Origin: Shewanella mesophila | Lineage (GTDB): Bacteria > Pseudomonadota > Gammaproteobacteria > Enterobacterales > Shewanellaceae | DNA: 64,000 nt | Direction of reading: 5' to 3' | Assembly (NCBI RefSeq): GCF_019457515.1 | Contig: NZ_CP080421.1 | Location: forward strand, 2,790,001-2,854,000 | In this document: positions 32,556 through 42,587 of the stretch, in pieces | Layout: the number at the start of each line of letters is the position of its first letter | How positions within the stretch are numbered: position 1 is the stretch's first letter | Notes under the pieces: generated by a model | Told to the model about the DNA's origin: nothing | The model's input: the letters and a program-made list of their open reading frames with translations, nothing else | The model's database searches: none | Program-made: the position numbers and the translations under genes

Positions 32556-33352
32556 CAGAAACTCCCATCCGTACTGCACTGCAACTCAAGAATATTACAG
32601 AGCAATAATTGTGCCGAATGCCAAACCTCATCAAAATGCGCCATGATTGGTGTCAATGTTAACCATAAGATGATCAAACCGCTGACCATGGTTACCGGGA
32701 AACCGATAGCAAAAATATTCAACTGTGGTGAAGCTCTCGTCATAACACCGAAGGAGAGGTTAATTAGCAGCAAGGCAACGATAGCCGAGATAGACATAGT
32801 CAATGCCGCGCCAAACATATACGCGCCCCATTCAGCCAGCATACGATAACTCGCGATAGAGATGCCCTGAGTCGATACGGGAATGGTATCGAAGCTTGCG
32901 ACTAGCATACGGATCAATACAAGGTGACCATCGACAGCAAGAAAGATCATCGTCGTCAATAACAGAAAAAAGTTACCAATAACCGGCGTTTGTTGGCCCG
33001 AGCTAGGATCGACCATAGAGGCAAAACCTAAACTAGTCTGCATACCAATAATCTGCCCTGTCAGCACAAATGTTTGCATGATAAGCAGGGTCACAAAACC
33101 CATTGTCACACCGATCAAGATCTGTTGCGCAGTAACAAAAACCGCCGACAATGAGAACAAGTCAACATCGGTATTGACGGGTAAAACTGGGGCTATCGCA
33201 AATGTGATGGCAACGGCAAGTAACAGTCGAACCCTTACAGGCGTAGTATTGGCGCCAAACACCGCCATCACCATGAGCATGCTCGAGACGCGGTAAAGGG
33301 GCCACATATATGCTGACAATGTCTGCATTATGGTGGACATCAAGATTTCCAT
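32555..33352 (-). CDS. fliR: Flagellar export gate protein FliR
   Basis: A 265-residue integral membrane protein with about six hydrophobic helices, part of the FliP-FliQ-FliR export channel. PLYRVSSMLMVMAVFG near the N-terminus and GFVTLLIMQTFVLTGQIIGMQ with GFASMVDP fit the family. GGGGGCT precedes the ATG. It follows fliQ after 57 bases and overlaps flhB by one base. Confidence 0.95.
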   Translation of the reverse strand: MEILMSTIMQTLSAYMWPLYRVSSMLMVMAVFGANTTPVRVRLLLAVAITFAIAPVLPVNTDVDLFSLSAVFVTAQQILIGVTMGFVTLLIMQTFVLTGQIIGMQTSLGFASMVDPSSGQQTPVIGNFFLLLTTMIFLAVDGHLVLIRMLVASFDTIPVSTQGISIASYRMLAEWGAYMFGAALTMSISAIVALLLINLSFGVMTRASPQLNIFAIGFPVTMVSGLIILWLTLTPIMAHFDEVWHSAQLLLCNILELQCSTDGSF

Positions 33353-33409
33353 ATCAGCCCCCTATCAGCTGAGGTAAGCAGAGTGACATTGCTACCCCAA
33401 GCATCATGA

Positions 33410-33679
33410 CTAGCCTATGACCATAGGGATCATGTTCACCATTTCGAAGAAAAACTCCATCATGGTTTGGACCAATAAGTGGCCTAAGAACATCAATGCA
33501 AATAATGTAGTAAGCAGGCGCGGCAGGAAGCTCAATGTCTGTTCGTTAATCGATGTCGCCGCCTGAAAAACCGCAACAACGAGACCGATAACCAAACCCG
33601 GCACAATGATCATCGACACTATGGTCACGATAACCGATAGGGCTTCACGAAAAATATCAATGAGGGCTTCGGGTGACAT
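33410..33679 (-). CDS. fliQ: Flagellar export gate protein FliQ
   Basis: An 89-residue protein of two membrane helices, the normal size for FliQ: MSPEALIDIFREALSVIV, then GLVIGLVVAVFQAATSINEQ and a second helix LTTLFALMFLGHLLVQTMM. A longer open frame extends into fliP, but the ATG at 33679 matches the family start and lies eight bases behind fliP. It forms the export channel with FliP and FliR. Confidence 0.95.
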   Translation of the reverse strand: MSPEALIDIFREALSVIVTIVSMIIVPGLVIGLVVAVFQAATSINEQTLSFLPRLLTTLFALMFLGHLLVQTMMEFFFEMVNMIPMVIG

Positions 33680-33687
33680 TGCCGCTC

Positions 33688-34437
33688 CTAAATCCCAAAA
33701 CTGTTTGCTAAGGTGCCCATGACTAAACTCCAACCATCAACCAGTACAAACAGCATGATTTTAAAGGGCAATGACACAATCATAGGTGACAACATCATCA
33801 TACCCATGGCCATCAGAATACTCGCCACGACGAGATCGAGTACTAAAAATGGGACGAATAACATAAAACCAATTTGGAAGGCTGTTTTTAATTCACTCGT
33901 TATAAATGCAGGGATCAACACACTCATGGGCGCCTCTTCTGGCGATTGAATATTCTTATAGCCAGAGATCTCGACAAAGGTTTGTAGATCGGTGATCCGC
34001 GTTTGAGCCAACATAAACTCTCGCAGAGGCCCTTTTCCGGTATCGAAGGCCTGATCTATGGTCAATGTCTCGTCGATATAGGGCTTAACTGCATTATCAT
34101 AAATTTTGTCAAATACCGGTGCCATGATGAAGAAAGTCATAAATAGACTCATGCCGATCAGCACTTGATTAGACGGCGTCTGCTGCAAGCCAATGGCTTG
34201 GCGCAAGATTGATAACACCACAATGATTCGGGTAAATGATGTCAACATAATGACCATCGCAGGCAAGAAGCTCAGTGCCGTCATCAGCAATAAGATCTGC
34301 ATGGTCACAGAGTACTGAGTCGAGCCATCTGGCCCTGTTGTCACGGTCACAGCCGGTAAGATGCCATCTTGTGCCCAGGCAAACTCCGGAGTTAAAAATG
34401 CAATAAATAAACTCGCTAAGATTATAATCCACTTCAT
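33688..34437 (-). CDS. fliP: Flagellar export gate protein FliP
   Basis: A 249-residue membrane protein. An N-terminal signal-like helix ([20 protein letters not shown]) is followed by three to four further helices. [20 protein letters not shown] and [19 protein letters not shown] with [19 protein letters not shown] are invariant FliP segments. The ATG overlaps the fliO stop as ATGA, so translation is coupled. Confidence 0.97.
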   Translation of the reverse strand: MKWIIILASLFIAFLTPEFAWAQDGILPAVTVTTGPDGSTQYSVTMQILLLMTALSFLPAMVIMLTSFTRIIVVLSILRQAIGLQQTPSNQVLIGMSLFMTFFIMAPVFDKIYDNAVKPYIDETLTIDQAFDTGKGPLREFMLAQTRITDLQTFVEISGYKNIQSPEEAPMSVLIPAFITSELKTAFQIGFMLFVPFLVLDLVVASILMAMGMMMLSPMIVSLPFKIMLFVLVDGWSLVMGTLANSFGI

Positions 34438-34811
34438 GATTGTGATGACTTTGCTTGACGTAGACGGCTCGCAAAGGAGTCTTGTTCTACTTTAATAGGA
34501 TTATCGAGTTTATCGATAAGTGTGACTTGTTGACTGGTAACACCGAGCAGATACTGTTGACCATCGACCTCGACTAAGACCATCTTCTCTCGCTGGCCGA
34601 GTGGTGTTACCGCTAAGGTTTTTAGCACCCCGTGGCTAGTAGGCACCAGCTTTAACCGCTTAACTAGATAGGCAAGTAAAAAGATCAGCCCAAGTACGAT
34701 AATCAAACCACCCAACATATTAGACATAGTTGTTAGGGCGGGTTCACGCTCTACTGTCGCCTGTGTAGCGCTACTGCTTAGCGCAGTTGCCATCAAGGAT
34801 GACATTCCCAT
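34434..34811 (-). CDS. fliO: Flagellar export-gate assembly protein FliO
   Basis: A 125-residue protein with one membrane helix (about 30-50, [22 protein letters not shown]) and a small cytoplasmic domain with [21 protein letters not shown], typical of FliO. FliO helps assemble the FliP ring. Eleven bases separate it from fliN; the stop overlaps fliP. A second ATG two codons in (residue 3) could also serve. Confidence 0.92.
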   Translation of the reverse strand: MGMSSLMATALSSSATQATVEREPALTTMSNMLGGLIIVLGLIFLLAYLVKRLKLVPTSHGVLKTLAVTPLGQREKMVLVEVDGQQYLLGVTSQQVTLIDKLDNPIKVEQDSFASRLRQAKSSQS

Positions 34812-34822
34812 GAGCCTTACCT

Positions 34823-35206
34823 CTACTTGAGCTTTTTAATTCGCTCAGTTTGGCTAATTACATCCGTTAGGCGAATACCAAACTTATCGTTTACCACAAC
34901 CACTTCGCCATGGGCTATTAGAGTACCGTTTACCATCACATCTAATGGTTCACCGGCAACGCGATCAAGCTCGACCACAGAGCCTTGATTCAATTGCAAC
35001 AAGTTACGAATATTGATAAAACTGCGCCCGACTTCCATCGAAATAGTGACAGGAATATCCATAATCGTATCTAACTTAGCGGCTTCCTCTTCGGTCAAAG
35101 GTTTTGAACTATCAGCAAGTTCATCTAATTCTACCGCCTGAGCTTCTTCGATCGCTTGCTCAGCCATTGCAGCAGCCCAATCATCACCAGTATCTTCTGT
35201 GCTCAT
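34823..35206 (-). CDS. fliN: Flagellar motor switch protein FliN
   Basis: A 127-residue C-ring protein. An acidic N-terminus (about 1-45) precedes the SpoA domain: DIPVTISMEVGRSFINIRNL, LNQGSVVELDRVAGEPLDV, then IAHGEVVVVNDKFGIRLTDV. FliN and FliM form the lower C-ring that responds to CheY-P. The ATG has AGGT upstream. It is in the fliK-to-flhB operon directly behind fliM. Confidence 0.97.
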   Translation of the reverse strand: MSTEDTGDDWAAAMAEQAIEEAQAVELDELADSSKPLTEEEAAKLDTIMDIPVTISMEVGRSFINIRNLLQLNQGSVVELDRVAGEPLDVMVNGTLIAHGEVVVVNDKFGIRLTDVISQTERIKKLK

Positions 35207-35242
35207 TATTTTTACCTTTAAAACTTATCAATTAATAGCGAA

Positions 35243-36271
35243 CTAAATATTGCTAATCTCTTTCGCCTTGCTTTTTTTCCTGACCAGCTGTAGTTCCGAC
35301 TTCACCGTTTCAGGTCGTGGAATTTTCTCTCTGATATTCAACGCTAGATTCTCTCGTGAGCGACCTAACTTACAGCGGTATGTTGGTAAATCTTCAACAC
35401 GCAACACAATATATTCAGGCATTTCGATAGGGATTATATCGCCCGCTTTAAAGCCCAGCACATCTTTTAAAGATATTTTCTTCTCAACAATAGTGGCATC
35501 CATCCCGACTTCCACATCCATGATCTCATCTTTCAACGCCTGCGACCAACGCATATCGGTATCTTGAGTATCACTCTGCACACCAGCGTCGAGCAGTTCA
35601 CGGATTGGCTCAATCATCGAATAGGGCATGGTGATATGAAAATCACCACCACCACCATCGACTTCAATATGAAATGAGCTAACGACGACCACTTCCGTAG
35701 GACTAACAATATTGGCCATTGCTGGGTTAACTTCTGAGTCTAAATAATCAAACTCAACGTCCATTACTGGCGCCCAAGCTTCTTTATAATCTTCAAAAAT
35801 GATCTTTAGTAGCAACTGTACTATACGACGCTCTGTCGGAGTAAATTCACGCCCTTCGATCTTGGCATGAAAGCGACCATCGCCACCAAAAAAGTTATCC
35901 ACTAAAATAAATACCAAGCGCGCTTCCATGGTGATCAGCGCAGTCCCTTTTAACGGACTAAAGCGCACCATATTCAAACTTGTTGGTACAAATAGCGTGT
36001 GTACGTACTCACCAAATTTAAGCATCTGCACGCCGTTAATCGACACTTCGGCGCTGCGGCGCATCATGTTAAACATGCTAATTCGCAAATGCCGCGCAAA
36101 TCGCTCATTCACAATCTCGAGTGTCGGCATCCGTCCGCGGACGATACGATCTTGCGAAGAGAAGTCATAAGAGCGCGCATCTAGCCCTGCGTCACCAATA
36201 TCATCCTCTTCAACGTCATCGACACCATGCAACAACGCATCAATTTCGTCTTGGCTTAATAGATCACTCAC
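35243..36271 (-). CDS. fliM: Flagellar motor switch protein FliM
   Basis: A 342-residue C-ring protein. LLSQDEIDALLHG at the N-terminus is the CheY-P-binding peptide. The middle CheC-like domain binds FliG (GGDGRFHAKIEGREFTPTERR region), and the C-terminal SpoA domain pairs with FliN. The start is GTG at 36271, with AGGGCG about seven bases upstream. Forty bases separate it from fliL. Confidence 0.97.
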   Translation of the reverse strand: MSDLLSQDEIDALLHGVDDVEEDDIGDAGLDARSYDFSSQDRIVRGRMPTLEIVNERFARHLRISMFNMMRRSAEVSINGVQMLKFGEYVHTLFVPTSLNMVRFSPLKGTALITMEARLVFILVDNFFGGDGRFHAKIEGREFTPTERRIVQLLLKIIFEDYKEAWAPVMDVEFDYLDSEVNPAMANIVSPTEVVVVSSFHIEVDGGGGDFHITMPYSMIEPIRELLDAGVQSDTQDTDMRWSQALKDEIMDVEVGMDATIVEKKISLKDVLGFKAGDIIPIEMPEYIVLRVEDLPTYRCKLGRSRENLALNIREKIPRPETVKSELQLVRKKSKAKEISNI

Positions 36272-36310
36272 AATATCGCCCTATTTGGTTAAAGGTTACT
36301 GATCTTAGCA

Positions 36311-36832
36311 TCATTGCATTACAAACCCAGTAAATAGCACCTTTTCAACAACCTTACGTCCAGTAACTGGCTGTAAGGTGTTTTGCACATTCAGCAGTGC
36401 TAATTGCCGTAATTCATCTTTGCCAGCTAACGAACTCATTTTTTGCACATCTGCACTACTAAAAGTAGTTAATAATGCATCTTCAATCAGCGGGATATGT
36501 TTCTTTATCAATACGTCATCATCTGAGCCACGAACCATTAATTGCACTTTAATTTCAACGATGCGTGAACGACTTTGACCAGGAAGATTAAACAAAAATG
36601 GCCTTGGCATACCAACATAGAAGGCTTCTCTGCTGTTAACAGGTTCCGTTTGCTCAGTCTGAGACTCACCATTCATGTCTTCGGTTTGTGGTTCACTTGA
36701 CCCAAGAAAGAACCATAATGCTCCCACTACGACCAGAATCACCACAAGACCGATAGCGCCAAATATGATCAATTTCTTCTTGCTTTTGGGTGCCACGTTT
36801 TCTTCAAGTTCTAACGATTCTTCTTCAGCCAT
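36311..36832 (-). CDS. fliL: Flagellar basal body-associated protein FliL
   Basis: A 173-residue inner-membrane protein with one helix (about 19-41, LIIFGAIGLVVILVVVGALWFFL) and a periplasmic domain. The C-terminal PVTGRKVVEKVLFTGFVMQ segment is typical. FliL rings surround the stator and support torque. The segment between helix and domain is short and acidic (EPQTEDMNGESQTEQTEP). Confidence 0.94.
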   Translation of the reverse strand: MAEEESLELEENVAPKSKKKLIIFGAIGLVVILVVVGALWFFLGSSEPQTEDMNGESQTEQTEPVNSREAFYVGMPRPFLFNLPGQSRSRIVEIKVQLMVRGSDDDVLIKKHIPLIEDALLTTFSSADVQKMSSLAGKDELRQLALLNVQNTLQPVTGRKVVEKVLFTGFVMQ

Positions 36833-36920
36833 CTCAATTCCCTATCACAACTCAATATCATTATGATTTTTAGTACTTATTACCATACTTAGTATACAGC
36901 TAACTCTATAGGTTACCTGC

Positions 36921-38570
36921 TTATGCATAATAATCTATACCTGAACGATAACTTGTTGTGCTATTAGAGGCGAATACGCTTTCTTCTGCTGATATTTCAT
37001 CCATATCAGAGCCCAAACTGTGCCCATGACCATGATTGCCTTCAGACTCTCCCTGCTGATGATTACTTCCCTCTTGTGAAACATGACTATCACTGAGCTG
37101 CATACCTTGCTCTGCTAACAACTCTCGCAAACGGGGGATCGCCTGTTCAACAAGATCTTTGGTTTGATGCTGCATGACTTGAAATTGAACCTGAGTTTGA
37201 TCGCCCTGCACCTGAATTCGCACCATCATATGGCCAAGCTCAGGTGGATCAAGACGAATTTCGGCATGTTGCACGCCTTGTTTTACCATGGTCAACAGCT
37301 GCTGTTGCATAACAGGGGAAAACTTCTGAATCATCTCTTGTATATGTTGGGCAGGCTCGCCATTAGGCTTTATGGAAACTTGGTATTGCGCTGGCGTTTC
37401 AGTTCTAATATTGGTCGCAACATTCATCCCTTGATTTGTAGGCTTAGGGTCACTCAATTGGGTTCCTATCGCATCGATACCATCTGCGTCAGCGGCCATA
37501 GTAACCGAAAGCTTAGCACTATTAAGATCAACGCCATTAGTCACTGTGTTTGCTTGCGCGGCTTGAGCAGTTTTCCCAGTTTGAGCAAGACTCTGCTCTG
37601 GCGATAACGCTGATTTCACAGCCAAATCACTGTTAACATCGCCAAGAATAGCTTTACCTTCAGTCGATGTTCCAAGCACAGATGCGGGATCTCGAGCCTT
37701 ACTTATTGGCAATACCGGATCACTTGTCACTTTCTCTGCAGCCAAAGGCTTATCAGTAACCGAAGCGTTGATGGCTAAATTGAGATCAATTTGCTCTCTG
37801 CCTTTTTCAACTCCAGGAGCCTTCGCATCAAGCTCACTAATCAGCTTATTTGCTTGCTCGATAAGAGATTTCAGCTCTGTAGGCATAGATTTTTGATCGA
37901 ATCCTTGCAGCGCAAACTTATCTACTTCGACCAACAATGCTTGTAGCATTTGCGGTGGAAGCTCAATCAGTTGGTCCTTGTCTAACCCTGTCTGCTTGAC
38001 AAGGCTATCAAGTTGAGTTGGTGTTAGCTGATCAATTAAATTTTTATTCGGGAATCTGTTGGTCTCATCATCAAGTGGAACGTCTTCAAGTGGAACGTCA
38101 TCAGATAGCGATATGCCATCGGTCTCATCGGGCAGCGTGATCTTGATTAAGCCAACTTTGTCACTCGCATACTGTTGTGAAGCGGCCTGCCCTAAATCCT
38201 CTTGATCAACTTCAAATTCTGGCTCGATTAGCTCAGCATTGGCCAGCGGCAATTGTCCGCCGTCGGCGGCAACAGACTCATCTTCGGCAAACTGTGCTGC
38301 AAGATTTATTTGCGCCAAAACATTGGAAACATCATCACTCTCTTCCTGAGCGTCATCTACTGGTTCATTAGAAATGACATCAAGCTTATCGAGATCACTG
38401 CCAGCTTTCTCGTTCGTACTAACTGATCGTTTGGGAGAAGATGCCTCAGCCAAGGCTAAAGAAAAGTCTTTATTTTCAGAGGAGTTAGAATCCGACTTAT
38501 TTGACTGCACCATTTGCTTTTCGGTACTAGCCTCGACTGTAGGTAACAGTACAGTATTCATTTGTGGCAT
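36921..38570 (-). CDS. fliK: Flagellar hook-length control protein FliK
   Basis: A 549-residue export-ruler protein. The N-terminal 400 residues are flexible, acidic and Gln/Ser-rich, as expected for a molecular ruler. The C-terminal hook-length domain contains EIRLDPPELGHMMVRIQVQG and QTKDLVEQAIPRLRELLAEQ. The tail is rich in His and Gly. The start is ATG 38570 (MPQMNTV) because GGAGG lies five bases upstream; a longer frame begins ten codons earlier without such a site. It is the first gene behind a sigma-54 promoter and heads fliKLMNOPQR-flhB. Confidence 0.95.
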   Translation of the reverse strand: MPQMNTVLLPTVEASTEKQMVQSNKSDSNSSENKDFSLALAEASSPKRSVSTNEKAGSDLDKLDVISNEPVDDAQEESDDVSNVLAQINLAAQFAEDESVAADGGQLPLANAELIEPEFEVDQEDLGQAASQQYASDKVGLIKITLPDETDGISLSDDVPLEDVPLDDETNRFPNKNLIDQLTPTQLDSLVKQTGLDKDQLIELPPQMLQALLVEVDKFALQGFDQKSMPTELKSLIEQANKLISELDAKAPGVEKGREQIDLNLAINASVTDKPLAAEKVTSDPVLPISKARDPASVLGTSTEGKAILGDVNSDLAVKSALSPEQSLAQTGKTAQAAQANTVTNGVDLNSAKLSVTMAADADGIDAIGTQLSDPKPTNQGMNVATNIRTETPAQYQVSIKPNGEPAQHIQEMIQKFSPVMQQQLLTMVKQGVQHAEIRLDPPELGHMMVRIQVQGDQTQVQFQVMQHQTKDLVEQAIPRLRELLAEQGMQLSDSHVSQEGSNHQQGESEGNHGHGHSLGSDMDEISAEESVFASNSTTSYRSGIDYYA

Positions 38571-38664
38571 AAATCCTCCAACACTCAACATGATAATCAA
38601 TCGATATAATCATGCTCTCAGCGTCAATAATTCGCTATTGCAATAGTCTAGATTCAGAAATAAA

Positions 38665-38681
38665 AGCAAATAAAGTGCCAA
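38665..38681 (-). promoter_or_regulatory. Sigma-54 promoter of the fliK operon
   Basis: TTGGCACTTTATTTGCT matches the RpoN consensus (TGGCAC-N5-TTGC) exactly, with GG and GC ten bases apart. It lies about 95 bases before the fliK ATG and 76 bases after the fliJ stop. Confidence 0.93.
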
Positions 38682-38756
38682 CTATGTTGTTAACATGATA
38701 CTCAAAGAAGATCGCAACAGTGCGACAAGCTGCACCTCAAGGCTAGACTGAAACGA

Positions 38757-39200
38757 TCATCTTCGCTTTCTAAAGAACTGCTGTGAAGCAAACTCGTCTG
38801 TTAGCTTCTGCTCCTGTTTTAATTCGACTAATTGACGTTTTACTGCTTTTTTTTCCAGTAGCAATTCCACTGCTTTACGCTTTTGTTGTTTGCCTTGCCA
38901 ATACTGCTGTCCTTTCAAACGTTGCTTATCAGACTCAGCGACGGCAAACAGTTGCTTAGTAATTGCCTCATCGATTTGACGGATGAACTGATGAAATTGA
39001 TGATAATTACTGGCGCTAATCACATGACCCTGTTGCTGCTCCATCTGTTTCATGTAATCAAGGCGATATTGCTGCAATGCGGTAAGTTGATCTTGGCATT
39101 TCTTGTGGATGAGCTGTGCGGACTTGAGCTGCAGAGCCGCCTGCTCTTCAGCCTCTAAGGCTAACTTAAGCACTGTATCTAATGGGTCATGCTTTGCCAT
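38757..39200 (-). CDS. fliJ: Flagellar export chaperone/ATPase stalk protein FliJ
   Basis: A 147-residue protein, almost entirely an antiparallel coiled coil rich in Gln, Lys and Leu, as in FliJ, which sits in the FliI hexamer and contacts FlhA. No membrane segment or signal peptide is present. It follows fliI after 51 bases and is the last gene of the fliE operon, since a new promoter follows. Confidence 0.93.
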   Translation of the reverse strand: MAKHDPLDTVLKLALEAEEQAALQLKSAQLIHKKCQDQLTALQQYRLDYMKQMEQQQGHVISASNYHQFHQFIRQIDEAITKQLFAVAESDKQRLKGQQYWQGKQQKRKAVELLLEKKAVKRQLVELKQEQKLTDEFASQQFFRKRR

Positions 39201-39251
39201 TCAATCCTCTACACTCTCTTTGAAAAAACGAAAATGATACTATGAAGTTGA

Positions 39252-40592
39252 TTATACCTGACACTGAGCACTCAATTGACCGAGCATCTGCGCGCTAGAG
39301 TCAAAACTAATGGCATCTTTCATCGTTTGACGTAAAAATGCATTCATTGCCGGTTGTAACCTGATTGCGTTATCGATTCGCGGATCGCTGCCTTGGGTAT
39401 AAGCACCGATTGAGATGAGATCGCGATTCTGCTGATAAAGAGAATACATCTGCTTGACGCGCCGAGTCGCTTCTAGGTGTGCTTCAGATATCACCATAGG
39501 TGCCACACGACTAATAGATGCCTCGACATCTATAGCTGGATAATGACCTGAGTCGGCCAACGTCCGAGACAGCACGATATGACCATCTAAAATGGCTCGA
39601 GCGGCATCGGCTATCGGATCTTGTAGATCATCACCTTCGGTTAATACCGTATAAAAGGCAGTAATTGAGCCTTGGCCAGCCCCACCGTTACCAGCTCGTT
39701 CAACTAACTTGGGTAGCTTGGCAAACACCGAAGGCGGATAACCTTTGGTAGCAGGAGGTTCTCCCACCGCCAATGCAATTTCACGCTGCGCCTGAGCATA
39801 GCGTGTCAAACTATCCATCAGCAGCAGGACGTTGTAACCCAAATCGCGAAAATATTCAGCGATACGAGTGGATGTCTCACAGGCTCGAAGACGCATTAAC
39901 GGTGACGTATCAGCAGGCGCGGCAACAACAACAGAACGAGCACGCCCCTCTTCACCTAAAATTTCTTCGATAAACTCTTTCACTTCTCGGCCACGCTCAC
40001 CCACCAGTCCGACCACGATAACATCGGCTGTGGTGCCACGAGTCATCATTCCCAGCAGCACACTTTTACCGACACCAGAGCCCGCAAACAAGCCCATACG
40101 CTGACCTTTACCAACGGTCAGCATGGCATTAATAGCGCGAACCCCAACATCCAATGGTTCCGTGATCGCTCGCCTTGCAAGCGGGTTTATCATCGCGGCA
40201 TGGCGCGGCGCCTTCTGATCGGTATGAAGTTGTCCAAGTCCATCTAGTGGTACGCCGTTACCATCAAGCACTCTACCAAGCAAACCTAAACCGACATTCA
40301 GCCCTGTTTGCTCCCCTAATGGCGTAACACGAGCGCCAGGCATGACACCTCTTAGCTCTTCAATCGGCATAAGATAGAGCAGCTCATCATCAAACCCAAC
40401 GACTTCGGCAATCAAATCACCAGCCATGGTGGCAATGCTACATAAACTGCCTACAGGAGCTCGACATCCAGTCGCTTCAAGCGTTAGGCCAACCACACGC
40501 ACCAGCTGCCCACTGGCATCAGGTATAAAGGGATGAACTTTCTGGGTATGCTGCTTAAGCTTACTCAGCAGTTGGTGTTGTCGGCTCTGCAT
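39252..40592 (-). CDS. fliI: Flagellum-specific export ATPase FliI
   Basis: A 446-residue F1-beta-like ATPase that drives flagellar export. Walker [12 protein letters not shown] (about 164-174), [16 protein letters not shown], the Walker B region [19 protein letters not shown], and [19 protein letters not shown] are all present. The start is placed at ATG 40592 (MQSRQHQ), with AAGG nine bases upstream; it overlaps the fliH 3' end by 32 bases. Longer frames would lie deeper inside fliH. Confidence 0.96.
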   Translation of the reverse strand: MQSRQHQLLSKLKQHTQKVHPFIPDASGQLVRVVGLTLEATGCRAPVGSLCSIATMAGDLIAEVVGFDDELLYLMPIEELRGVMPGARVTPLGEQTGLNVGLGLLGRVLDGNGVPLDGLGQLHTDQKAPRHAAMINPLARRAITEPLDVGVRAINAMLTVGKGQRMGLFAGSGVGKSVLLGMMTRGTTADVIVVGLVGERGREVKEFIEEILGEEGRARSVVVAAPADTSPLMRLRACETSTRIAEYFRDLGYNVLLLMDSLTRYAQAQREIALAVGEPPATKGYPPSVFAKLPKLVERAGNGGAGQGSITAFYTVLTEGDDLQDPIADAARAILDGHIVLSRTLADSGHYPAIDVEASISRVAPMVISEAHLEATRRVKQMYSLYQQNRDLISIGAYTQGSDPRIDNAIRLQPAMNAFLRQTMKDAISFDSSAQMLGQLSAQCQV

Positions 40593-41538
40593 CTTGCGGA
40601 CCTTCGGCATCGGATGACATATCTTCGCTAGGCTCATCGCCAGCAAGGGATGGGTTCTCTATAGGATCGGTATTAGCAGGATCGGACTCGGATGCCAGCG
40701 CTTCTGTTTGCTTAGCCTTGCTTGACTGCTGCGCCAACTCCTGTTGCTGCTGTATTTTTTGCTGTTCGAGGTGATTGTCGCTTTGAACTAAGTTTTCAAA
40801 AACCGCTTTGATTCGAGTTTCTAACCCCATATCAACCCTACTACGAGTATTGTTGATGATACATTCGCCAGGATTAATCGAAGGGTCTGATTCCAACTCC
40901 CAACGATTTTTTTGTAATTGCTGGGCATCATACAAGTGTTCAACAATCAGCAAATCATCAGGATGCAGTCGTACATGCACACCCTGCTCTTTCAATGGCA
41001 GGGCATCGATGCCCTGACGAAGCGCCGCCAAAATATGTTCAGGATGAGTTTTAAGCTCGTGACCAATAACCGCTTTAGCTAAGGTCATACTTAGGTTTAG
41101 TAGTGATTGTTCTATTTCGGTGTCGACAAGTGCAAGTGGGGCAACCAATTGTTGCATTAGTAATTCAAACTGCTTCACACTTTGCTGAGCATCAAGTAAT
41201 CCTTGTTGATAACCTTGCTCTTTTCCTTGAGCATAGCCCTCTTCGTGCCCTTGCTCTAACCCCGTAAGTCGCCCTTTTTCTAGCCCCTCTTGATAGCCTT
41301 GCTGCTGACCTTGCTCAAATCCCTCGGCCTCGGCTTCGGCTCTAATAGCCTCGATCTCAGCTAACGTAGGTGGCAAGATCTGTTGTTCAACTTCGGTGAC
41401 TTCTCTTTGGGGCACAGTACGACCAAACATATTCTGCTTTGGCGATTCATCAACCACAGTTACATCGGGAAGCTGCCAATGGCTAAAGTCAGCATTTTGC
41501 GAGTCGCTCGGTGTATGGTCGTCCGCTGGTTTACCCAT
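40561..41538 (-). CDS. fliH: Flagellar export regulator FliH, extended form
   Basis: A 325-residue peripheral subunit of the export ATPase complex. It includes a Gly/Gln/Glu repeat region (about 65-112) built from G-x-x-x-G steps ([31 protein letters not shown]), which forms the FliH dimer stalk. The FliI-binding domain follows (about 120-245), with [12 protein letters not shown] and [19 protein letters not shown] tail of roughly 75 residues, rich in Q then acidic, extends beyond the usual end; E. coli FliH is about 235 residues. The ATG overlaps the fliG stop as TAATG. The 3' end overlaps fliI. Confidence 0.95.
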   Translation of the reverse strand: MGKPADDHTPSDSQNADFSHWQLPDVTVVDESPKQNMFGRTVPQREVTEVEQQILPPTLAEIEAIRAEAEAEGFEQGQQQGYQEGLEKGRLTGLEQGHEEGYAQGKEQGYQQGLLDAQQSVKQFELLMQQLVAPLALVDTEIEQSLLNLSMTLAKAVIGHELKTHPEHILAALRQGIDALPLKEQGVHVRLHPDDLLIVEHLYDAQQLQKNRWELESDPSINPGECIINNTRSRVDMGLETRIKAVFENLVQSDNHLEQQKIQQQQELAQQSSKAKQTEALASESDPANTDPIENPSLAGDEPSEDMSSDAEGPQDAEPTTPTAE

Positions 41539-42587
41539 TATAAGAACTCATCTCCACCGCTACCGCCGAGGATAATTTCACCCGCATCACTTAAGCGTCT
41601 AGCAATCGATAAAATCTCTTTCTGAGCCACTTCCACTTCACTGATGCGAATTGGCCCCATGGCTTCTAAATCATCTTTAAGCAGCTCTGCTGCACGCTTA
41701 GACATATTGCGCAGGATCTTCTCTTTGAGTTGTTCATCTGCGCCTTTAAGTGCCTTCATTAATACATCTTGTTGGACTTCACGCAGTAAGGTTTGAATTC
41801 CCATATCATCGACATCTACCAGATTTTCAAACACAAACATCAAGTCTTGGATCTGCTGCGCCATCTCTTCATCAGATTCGCGCATGGTCTCCATTAGCTG
41901 ACTCTCAACACCGGTATCGAGATAGTTCATGATGCTCGCAGCGGCTTTTAAGCCGCCCATTTTGGCAGCTTGTGCACCACCTTGGCCTGCGAACTGTTTC
42001 TCCATGATATCATTTAGCTCTTGCAATGCAGCTGGCTGCACCTCTTCAAGATTTGCGATACGCATCATCAAATCTAAGCGGGTGTTTTCTGGCGCTTGAG
42101 CAAAGATCTCTGCAGCTTGATCGGGTTCTAAATATGACAATACGATCGTTTGGATCTGCGGATGCTCATTTTGAATAATGGTCGCCACTTGCCTTGCGTC
42201 CATCCATTTAAGCGACTCGAGACCTTTAGCCCCGCCGCCCATAATGATCTGCTCGATAAGATTGCCGGCTTTATCTTCGCCAAGTGCTGCTGTCAGGGCC
42301 TTTCTGACAAACTCTTCACTATTGAAACCAATCGAAGAATACTTTTGTACCTCTTCGAGGAACAGCTTGTGCACACCAATGACTTTACTTTGACCAAAGT
42401 CCTTCATCGCAGCCATTGACATACCGACCTTTTGAACTTGCTTAGGCTCGAGATGCTTTAATATTGAGGCCGCATCGGCTTCACTCAGACTAAGGAGCAA
42501 AATAGCGGTCTTCTCGATGCCCGTTAAGTCATCGACATTAAATTCACTTGAAGCGCCAGCGGCGGCTACCTTCTTATCATCACTCAT
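41538..42587 (-). CDS. fliG: Flagellar motor switch protein FliG
   Basis: A 349-residue C-ring protein that binds FliF through its N-terminal domain and meets the stator through its C-terminal domain. LTGIEKTAILLLSLSEADA, the EHPQIQTIVLSYLEPDQAAE segment, and the torque helix with charged residues (ILRNMSKRAAELLKDDLEAM) are all intact. It overlaps fliF by eight bases and fliH by one. Confidence 0.97.
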   Translation of the reverse strand: MSDDKKVAAAGASSEFNVDDLTGIEKTAILLLSLSEADAASILKHLEPKQVQKVGMSMAAMKDFGQSKVIGVHKLFLEEVQKYSSIGFNSEEFVRKALTAALGEDKAGNLIEQIIMGGGAKGLESLKWMDARQVATIIQNEHPQIQTIVLSYLEPDQAAEIFAQAPENTRLDLMMRIANLEEVQPAALQELNDIMEKQFAGQGGAQAAKMGGLKAAASIMNYLDTGVESQLMETMRESDEEMAQQIQDLMFVFENLVDVDDMGIQTLLREVQQDVLMKALKGADEQLKEKILRNMSKRAAELLKDDLEAMGPIRISEVEVAQKEILSIARRLSDAGEIILGGSGGDEFL

